A stretch of DNA of 16,052 nucleotides from Discostella pseudostelligera. Lineage: Eukaryota > Bacillariophyta > Thalassiosirophyceae > Thalassiosirales > Thalassiosiraceae. Below, one piece after another: positions 9,631-16,052 of the stretch (position 1 is its first letter; each line of letters starts with the position of its first letter). The translations under genes were made by a program, and so were the position numbers. The stretch is from NCBI GenBank assembly GCA_036940085.1, contig JALLBK010000288.1, positions 1 to 16,052 on the forward strand, read 5' to 3'. Under the pieces are notes generated by a model. The model saw nothing but the letters and a program-made list of their open reading frames with translations, did no database searches and was not told the DNA's origin.

Positions 9631-10973
9631 AAGGCTCCGTTTCCCGCCAATTCGATAGACCAAACCAACCTCAACCGACCATGGCGACGGCCGGCCTGCG
9701 ACGACGGCGACGGCGATGGCGGCCATGGACAATGGAATAAAAGTCTGCGGCGCAGTCCGTCTCGCGACGACAGCAGTAGCAGCACATCAACAGCTAGCTA
9801 CCTATATAGGCATTGAGATTGAGAGAGGTAGAGACAACGAGGCGAGCCGCCATCCGCCATCGCTATCATTGATCATGTCCTCTGATCAAGAGGTGATCAC
9901 CGTCAATCTTCTCGAGCACGAGGATACTATCCCTGGCAGAAGCAGTGGAGAACAAGGCTCAATGTCAATAAATTCCGGTCGCTTTGACAACACGACCATC
10001 ATTACAAAATAATATGCATGCACGTGGGGGGGGCGTGTGGTGTGGCTGCTTGGCAGCGTGGGCTCAGCAAGCTGATGGCCGCAGCAAAGAGTCGGCATCA
10101 ACGGTCGTGACAATAGGCAACAATAACTTCCCGCCACATGATGATGATACAGCTATAGATATTATAGAGGAGAGAGAGAGAGAAAGACAATGAATATTGA
10201 ATGGATTTGAAACTAATGGGAAAAGGAGGAGAGGGAGAGAGAAACCAACGGTGGATGATGGCACATCTGATGTACTATACGGTCGACTGGTCGAACAGCC
10301 ATGTGAATTGAGACTACCTTTGCCTTTGCTACACTGCTCCGAATATTATTAAACAACAAAAGTGTTGAAGCTCCTGCGGACACTCGAAAGGCATTCTTGA
10401 ACAAGCAATCGTACAACATCATTCATGATCTGACAATTAACTACTTTTGCACAAACGAGGAATAATTGACATGTTGTATTATGATATAAATTCGTCGGAG
10501 AAGAAATATAGTTGATGGGGAGAGGTGATGTCTTCCATGAATCTGTCACTCGACCGAAATAACAAGGCTGGTATCTAGAGGATGACTCTTTCATGACCAT
10601 GGACTACGGACAAAAAGGGGTGCACCGAACAACCGTAGCAGTGACTCTCTGTGGGAAGTGGATTCCGAGGGCGAGCTAATGGTAGGAATTGGAACCACCA
10701 CAAATATAATGAATGCAACAAAAGACTCTCTCGGGAGCAAAACGCAACCCCAATTAATATCGCACTTAATTTATGCATGTGAAATCAACTTAATATGTAG
10801 TATTGCACCCGCAATATAATCTTGATCATAGGGATACAAAAATACGGAATTGTCTTATCCCTGGAATAATGTCCGCTCCTTCCAAATCGTCTGCTTCAAT
10901 CTCCCTCACGCACACACACACACTTTCTTCCGACCGATACTATCTATTCTTCTTGGCGTCGGTCAACAACACT

Positions 10974-11978
10974 CTAGAGCGGACGGCTAGTAGTACTAGT
11001 ATCGGTGACCCTACTACCAGGACTACCACGCGGAGGAGCACCACCACCAGCAGCAGCAGTTTTAGCAGCCTTGAGTGCATTCATTTGCTTCCACATCTCC
11101 ATAATGTCTTGATTACTCACTCGGAATTCATTCTTGCTCGATGAGGAGGAGGAGGATGCATTGTTGTACATCAATTCCGACATGCCAGGATAATGATGAT
11201 GATTTGGAGCGGTTGCCGACGAGGAGGATGTCATGGCACCACGGGTGGCAAAGTAGGGCACGCGAGGGTCACCTGCCCCCACAGCCTGACTAGAGGCGGC
11301 AGCAGCGGCAGCACTGCCGTAGGGATAGGGCTGTCGATGATGATACGACCCCGAGGAGGAGGAGGAGTACAAGTGGTGATGATGATGTTGTTGTTGTTGT
11401 TGTTGTGGACCTGCTGCCAATTGCGATAGCAACGCCACATATGAACTAGTATCACTACGGCCGCCACCGCCACCGCCGCCAGGCAACAACCCACCCGATG
11501 CCGCCGAAGCAATCCTACTACCAAGCGGATGATGATGAGGGTCCACAGCACTATGAGATGCCAAATCATGTGCCACAGAAGGTGGGGATAATCGCTGAGG
11601 ATGAGAATGATGCAACATGGCAGCTGCTGCCGCCGCAGCGGCGGCGGAAGGAGTGTCACCACCAACACCGCCCACTCCACCTCCTCCACCTCTGGCCAAA
11701 GTATCCAAAAATGCCAATTGAATCACCTGACGAGTCACTTGATCGGTAGTACTCTCTCGATGAGCAGGTTGTTGTCCTCCTCGGGAGGAGGAAGAGGAGG
11801 AGGAGGTGGGCATTATTTCACTTGCCAACAACTTCATGTATTGTGATACAGGAGTACCAGTACCAGTACCAATGAGATGTTCTCGTCGATTGTAGTTGCC
11901 AACGAAGGAAGCACCACCACCACCACCACCACCACTGGAACGACTTCCACCTCCACCTCCTCCACCTATTCCCAACAT
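10974..11978 (-). CDS. Low-complexity Gly/Ser/His/Gln/Ala-rich protein, probably 5'-partial
   Basis: The frame is open from the ATG at 11978 to TAG at 10974, giving 334 aa. It carries many homopolymer runs: two Gly7 runs near the N-terminus, Ser8, Ala9, another Gly7, Gln6 directly followed by His5, and several Ser runs. The ordered-looking islands are SQYMKLLASEIM, TDQVTRQVIQLAFLDTLAR, SSYVALLSQLAAG and NEFRVSNQDIMEMWKQMNALKAAK, which could be amphipathic helices. I recognise no domain. Such composition is common in diatom nuclear or transcriptional regulators, but that is inference. Five bases upstream of the ATG the sequence reaches an ambiguous base (11984) and then repeat sequence unlikely to be coding. 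The true N-terminus may therefore lie in sequence missing or misjoined at this point. The mixed codons within the Ser and Gly runs favour real coding over simple-repeat read-through. Confidence 0.6.
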   Translation of the reverse strand: MLGIGGGGGGGSRSSGGGGGGGASFVGNYNRREHLIGTGTGTPVSQYMKLLASEIMPTSSSSSSSRGGQQPAHRESTTDQVTRQVIQLAFLDTLARGGGGGVGGVGGDTPSAAAAAAAAAMLHHSHPQRLSPPSVAHDLASHSAVDPHHHPLGSRIASAASGGLLPGGGGGGGRSDTSSYVALLSQLAAGPQQQQQQHHHHHLYSSSSSGSYHHRQPYPYGSAAAAAASSQAVGAGDPRVPYFATRGAMTSSSSATAPNHHHYPGMSELMYNNASSSSSSSKNEFRVSNQDIMEMWKQMNALKAAKTAAAGGGAPPRGSPGSRVTDTSTTSRPL

Positions 11979-11984
11979 GGCAGN

Positions 11985-12039
11985 CAACCGATGGACAGAA
12001 GCAGGTGTCGAGCAAACACGCAGTTGAGGACCAACAATT
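11985..12039. repeat. 55-bp dispersed repeat, copy 2
   Basis: This stretch is identical by eye, in the same orientation, to 457-511, and it starts immediately after the N at 11984. The abrupt edge here means the true left boundary of the repeat cannot be judged from this copy. Confidence 0.8.
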
Positions 12040-12594
12040 ATTGAATTGACTAACATTGCAGTCCTGTATTGTACAATGTATCAATTTCATCACCTGCTTG
12101 TTTTGGAACGGATGTCTTCGCACAATTATTACATAAGTGGACTAATCGCAATGCAATGGACTACATTGACGAGACGGAAACAAATATTGACGAGACGGTT
12201 AAGTGTGTTGGACATTACAACTCGAGCAACGGTCTTCAACTAGGAGAGGTGTCATCATGCTTGGTCCATAGAAGGGCAAGGCGCACTAACTAGGCATGAA
12301 GAACTTGCCGTGCAATCTGGATTTCTATCAAGCGAGGAAGAAAAGGACTAATATCACCACCAAAGCGCGATGAAACCTGTCCTGCCTTGGGGACGCGGAT
12401 AAAGAAAATTGCCGAAAATTTGAACCGAGAAGTCTCCTTGCAGCGGCAGGCCAATTCAGAACGAATGTGTGGAAAAAATACTTGGAAATTTGACAACCAG
12501 CCTTTCATGCACCAGAGATCCTTCAAATGTTGTTCATAGGGCATAAGGACGAGGTAAGTCACTACGAGTGCATAAATCATGTTCGTTTACACTG

Positions 12595-12686
12595 TGTCTA
12601 TGTACATGATGAAAATCCAAACTTCGAACAACATTGCTCTTTCGTATTGAACAAATACACCTCCGCAAATCCCGCAGCCTTCATCC
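12595..12686 (-). pseudogene. 92-bp copy of the 3' coding end of the YPD/CC-module gene
   Basis: This segment matches 15058-15149 with one visible difference (A at 12614 versus T at 15077). On the minus strand it corresponds to roughly the last 29 codons of the secreted YPD/CC-module gene, including the EQCC and SSC cysteines and the stop codon. The copy ends at the N at 12687, so the rest of the gene is absent here. It is either a gene fragment from duplication or an assembly artefact. Confidence 0.65.
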
Positions 12687-13403
12687 NAGGCACTCGGACA
12701 TTAGGCAAAACGTAATTAAGCCGGACGTAATTAACGATCCTCCTCTCCAGCAAGGACATAAGTAAGACATAACGGGTATCGTTTCAAAATTTGGCGCAAA
12801 ACTTTCTGGTACTGATTCTGTGGAGGCTACACGAGACGATGAGGAGGGCCCCCCTGGCGATGGTACAAATCCGACCTTATGGCAATCCATACCATGGCGC
12901 TACGGCGGCATGTCGATGCTAGTGCGACACCTTCCCATCGACCGATTTCCATTTGATAGAGCATGACATGCCATAATACCAATTAATGCGGTCGAATACC
13001 AATGTTCTTCATTTCATTTTTATTCGATTACAAATTTTCAATTGCCCCCGTCAATGTCGGCACTTCCGATGGCCATAGCGCATCTCCTCGTCATTTGATG
13101 GCAATGGTGATACCATCATTTGATAGATAATGATTATTTTTCTTATCATGTTAATTGGCTTCTTACCAATCCCTTTGGTTCTGTAGATATTTGAATTCCT
13201 ATTTGGCAGTTTTGGCAACGGGCGTGGCGGCAATGATGGTCGGTCTGAGGCCCTCATCCAGCAGCAAATAGCCTACCTTCGAATTGAATAGTCGCGGGCA
13301 ATGCAGTGGATGGGTGGGTATGTGACTGCCATGGGTGGAGGGAGGGCACAGGCAAGTGGCAAGATTCGAGGCGCATCATTGTTCGTCGCCTTTGGGCTTA
13401 AAT

Positions 13404-13769
13404 TACTAGGAGCCAGCCTTCAACTGACCTTTCTCTCAACAGCAACTTCCCATCGAGCTGCTGGCAACTTTGTGATTTTTGTACGTGGGAATAATATTCC
13501 AAAAAGGCAACTTTTTGTCGTAGAATTGAGTACTATTCCTACATAGATATTTCGAGAAAGAGAATATTTTACCTACCGCATACCAAGTACGCCTATGTGT
13601 GTTTTCAAAATATTGAAATCGATTTTCATGTAGGAATAGTACACAATTCTATGACAAAAAGTTGCCTTTTTTCTAATACAATTCCTACATTCAAAAATTG
13701 CAAAGTCACTAGCTGCTTGATGGGAAGTCGCTGTCGAGAGAAAGGTCAGTTGAAGGTCGGCTCGTAGTA
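13404..13769. repeat. Long imperfect inverted repeat (foldback or MITE-like)
   Basis: The left arm at about 13404-13544 and the right arm at about 13628-13769 are reverse complements over about 140 bp at roughly 80-85% identity by eye, around an 83-bp spacer. Shared blocks include CCTTCAACTGACCTTTCTCT, GGCAACTTTTTGTC and ACTATTCCTACAT. Both arms translate to similar peptides (LQLTFLSTATSH), but in opposite directions, so this reflects the inverted repeat and not two genes. A transcript through it would form a long hairpin. No transposase frame and no clear target-site duplication is visible. Confidence 0.85.
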
Positions 13770-15060
13770 CCATACAATGACACATGGCAAGCATTGACAT
13801 TGTATACGTTAAATGATAGTAATATGTGTATAGAATTGATATATATCATTAAGGTGGTAATAGTATTTAATCTACATTTATCTACATGGTAATACGAGGA
13901 TCGTGAAGTTGTCGTCACTTGTCATTGCATCGTCGGTTTCACTTTGAGCCGCTGTTACCGGCTGCCGCCGGCCGCCGCTCCAGCTATCATATAACTCTCA
14001 AGATCTCGCATCGTCTGTGTGATTATCGTCGTCATTGTTGAGAGCATCTATGATGGTCCGTACCATCGCAAAGAGATGCTATCGACAAAGTTTTGTCATG
14101 GTCATGGTGGTTGATGGTGGTCGATAGATGTTTGATGTTTGATATCGATGGAGCTGTGTGGGAGATGGGAGACGTGCCGGACGATGTGGATGCTTCTCGT
14201 CCTGGGACTAATTCCTTCGTGATCACTTCTACGTAGGAATTAGTATTTGGCCAAGGCGGGCCCTCCACATTCTGTGTGGGAAAGTTCGAAACAATATCGT
14301 ACCCATTATGTCTCCAGGCTCTCTCTTTTCTTGGCAAAGATGAAGCAAGAAGAAGTACGATACCATAGTGGTGGAATGAAGAGGAGGCAGGAAGCTCAGG
14401 TGCGAGGGCGGGAGAGTTCCCGCCATATCTTCATCTTTATCTGAACCTATTCCAACGTGGTGGAGTATGTATGTAGATTAAGGATTACTGTTCCTTTGTG
14501 ACTGGCGATTGGTTTGTCGCGTTTGAATCTGTTCTCGAATTCAAATTTTAGAATCACATGATAGCTACGTCTCGGATTTCGTATGTAAACAAAGTACTGT
14601 TTCCTCTTTAGGAATGCTTGTGTGGTTTCTCCCATTATTTGAATGGGTGGTCGAGTCGATCTCCCGCCAAATTCTCTTACCGCATGCACCGCACCCGACA
14701 CCCGCAACAATCGCCAATTCCGCTCGTCGCTCGTCAATCGTCGACCATGATACTGCCGACACCCCACTCGCCCGCCACGCCAACTTTGTACTATCTACTG
14801 CGCCATAGTCTCAGTTTCAGCCGTCGTCGTCATCGTTGTCCTCGTGTGGTATCGTAGTCTCCGTTTTCACCGGCAGCACGCCACAATAATTTGCGATGCA
14901 ATGAAAAGATGCTACCATACCTCCTCGGAACAACAACGCAAAGATGCTATCATGGATCTTGAAAGGCAAGTCCAAGATTAGACTTATGACATAGAAGAGA
15001 GTTGAAGTGAGGGGGGGGACGAGTAGTGCATATTATATCCTGCTCATTAACGCTTTATGT

Positions 15061-15997
15061 CTATGTACATGATGAATATCCAAACTTCGAACAACATTGC
15101 TCTTTCGTATTGAACAAATACACCTCCGCAAATCCCGCAGCCTTCATCCACTCCGGACTCCCCCCATCACTCTTGCAGATTGATGCTCCCAAATCGGGGT
15201 ACCACATTCCCAACTGATGATCTGTCATGTTCGTGATCGTAACCGTGGCATTGCAGTCTGGTCGATTGGTTGGACAGGGCAAAATATCGTATACTCCCTG
15301 AATGACATTGTTCTTGCAGTCATTTAGATTTTGCGATGGGAACCATTTCGTGCAGCAACCGTCGATGGTGCCGGCGAGATAGGTTCGTTTGAATTCGACA
15401 GTGGAGCCCATCCATGCAGGGTAGTCCGTGCTGGAGAGAAGAAGAAGAAGAAGAAGATTAGTGACATGAGTGCACTACGATTTGATCAACGTTCATGTTT
15501 CATTGCGAGAAGTAATACTTACCCATTGACACATGCACTGGCAGCGAGATCGGGATAGAATGTGTGGTTGTACCTGATAGTCGCCGGGGCAGAATTAGAG
15601 GTATTGTTTTGATAGTTATTCCAGTAATAGCCCGACTGAGCCTGTGTGGCTTGTTCGTATGGACAGTTGGAAGCGGCTGGGAAATACTTTGTGCAGCATT
15701 CCGATCCTTGACGAAAGAGGTAGTGCTTCTCGAAGGAGATGTCACCCATCCATGTTGGATAGTCACGACCGTAGGCGCAGCTGCTCTTGATGAAGTCCGG
15801 AAAGAAGTAGTTGCTTGTAGAGGAGCCTGGTCGGTTATGCCAAGGCTCGTCTTCGTTCTCGGGGTTGACGGCGCGCTCGGTGTCGGGGCAATCTGTGCGA
15901 TCGGGATACCTTGGAAGGTGGTGGTAGGAACAGAGACGGTGAGTACCAAGGAAAGCAAAAACGAAGCAATCATTGAAGATAATATCACATTCACCAT
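15061..15997 (-). CDS. Secreted protein with three Cys-rich YPD…WM…CC modules
   Basis: The last exon is 15430-15061 (stop TAG). It is joined to the upstream exon, which ends at 15523, across a 92-bp intron with donor GTAAGT and acceptor TCTCCAG. The splice gives CVNG|TDYPAWMGS, closely matching CAYGRDYPTWMGD in the previous module. Three modules are visible with the pattern (F/W)(F/Y)PD......C...G..P.WM......YLF....CC.K.F....C. Module 1 is FFPDF...SECCTKYFP, module 2 is FYPDL...DGCCTKWFP and module 3 is WYPDL...EQCCSKFGYSSC, ending at the C-terminus. I recall similar modules in diatom predicted extracellular proteins but know no function for them. A good signal peptide, MVNVILSSMIASFLLSLVL, starts at 15997 but in a different frame from the modules. 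A second 5' intron or a frameshift lies between about 15950 and 15880, so the exact start and 5' structure are unresolved. Confidence 0.75.
15431..15522 (-). other. Intron of the YPD/CC-module gene
   Basis: This 92-bp intron has donor AATGG|GTAAGT and acceptor TCTCCAG|CAC, and it splits a Gly codon in phase 2. It contains a (GAA/CTT)n run next to the acceptor, which supplies a pyrimidine tract on the minus strand. Splicing makes the second module line up with the first. Confidence 0.85.
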
Positions 15998-16052
15998 TTT
16001 TTGCAACAATTTGTGGAATTGTTGCCGAACAGATACAGACCCTGGAATCCAT

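Larger units (their letters stand above)
8276..10973. other. Intergenic, 2.7 kb, no convincing gene
   Basis: Open frames here are short and compositionally biased. Examples are a CACCAT-rich stretch at about 9205-9265, a CGACGG-rich stretch at about 9680-9720, GAGA runs at 10167-10190 and CACA at 10909-10922. The longest, 9716-10012 plus (98 aa, ending at TAA 10010-10012), starts from a plausible ATG but shows no recognisable domain. An AT-rich tandem repeat lies at 9527-9630 and a short perfect hairpin at 8347-8364. Roughly the first 100-200 bp is presumably the 3' UTR of the ATPase gene. Confidence 0.5.
11985..12686. other. 702-bp block bounded by single Ns, ends duplicated elsewhere
   Basis: Single ambiguous bases at 11984 and 12687 are the only two I noticed in the window. 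The block between them begins with an exact 55-bp copy of 457-511 and ends with a 92-bp, one-mismatch copy of 15058-15149. Both duplications stop exactly at an N. This is the pattern expected from contigs joined or gap-filled through repeats, though a real rearrangement is possible. Inside is a short direct repeat, ATTGACGAGACGG, at about 12164 and 12186. Confidence 0.7.
11979..15060. other. Intergenic, 3.1 kb, repeat-bearing, no convincing gene
   Basis: The stretch contains the N-bounded block 11985-12686 and the long inverted repeat 13404-13769. Otherwise it has only short open frames without recognisable content. A 96-aa minus frame at 12290-12580 lies inside the N-bounded block; it has an ATG and stop but no motif I recognise. 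Frames at 14032-14857 are short, overlapping on both strands and compositionally ordinary, and I do not call any of them genes. Confidence 0.5.

Noticed and set aside
12290..12580. 96-aa minus-strand frame inside the N-bounded block
   Set aside because: It has an ATG and stop but no recognisable motif, and it lies in a block whose placement is doubtful.
13301..13800. Two open frames on opposite strands with similar peptides (LQLTFLSTATSH), suggesting paired genes
   Set aside because: The similarity is explained by the inverted repeat at 13404-13769. Neither frame has other coding support.
14043..14080. Interrupted hairpin (AGCATCT / AGATGCT and GATGGT / ACCATC) as a possible small RNA
   Set aside because: The stems are only 6-7 bp with internal loops, and there is no recognisable RNA family, promoter or tRNA-like feature.
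15026..15217. Plus-strand frame sharing a peptide with a plus-strand frame at 12527-12715, suggesting a small gene family
   Set aside because: Both are antisense to the 3' end of the YPD/CC-module gene or to its copy. Module structure supports the minus strand as the coding strand.

Overview
This window looks like nuclear DNA of a photosynthetic stramenopile, most likely a diatom, perhaps a centric one of the Thalassiosira type. The genes are intron-poor. Their introns are very short (76-101 bp) with GT(A/G)AG donors, intergenic DNA is rich in simple repeats, and two genes encode secreted Cys-rich modular proteins that remind me of diatom extracellular proteins. The taxonomic call rests on family resemblance recalled from knowledge, not on a search.

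Layout. 1-1173: no supportable gene, but it holds one copy of a 55-bp dispersed repeat. 1174-2717 (minus): a two-exon gene for a secreted protein of five Cys/Trp-rich modules resembling chitin/cellulose-binding (CBM5/12-like) modules. 2718-3747: a divergent intergenic region with four CACGTGG boxes within 100 bp and a perfect 34-bp palindrome. 3748-8275 (plus): a five-exon gene for a ~1397-aa signalling ATPase. It has a degenerate kinase-like N-terminus, a STAND/AAA_16-type P-loop ATPase and a long helical TPR-like C-terminus. This is the core of the bacterial/cyanobacterial HstK-like architecture without the GAF and histidine-kinase end. 8276-10973: intergenic, with an AT-rich tandem repeat. 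10974-11978 (minus): a low-complexity Gly/Ser/His/Gln/Ala-rich coding region, probably 5'-truncated at an ambiguous base. 11985-12686: a 702-bp block bounded by single Ns, with each end an almost exact copy of sequence elsewhere in the window (an assembly patch or a rearrangement). 13404-13769: a long imperfect inverted repeat (foldback or MITE-like). 15061 to about 15997 (minus): a secreted protein with three Cys-rich YPD...WM...CC modules, whose 5' reading frame is unresolved.

No operon logic applies. The only plausible shared regulation is between the divergent pair 1174-2717 and 3748-8275, which share the G-box-rich intergenic region. I see no convincing new multi-gene system. The most interesting items are the HstK-like ATPase, the G-box cluster, the foldback element and the N-bounded duplicated block.
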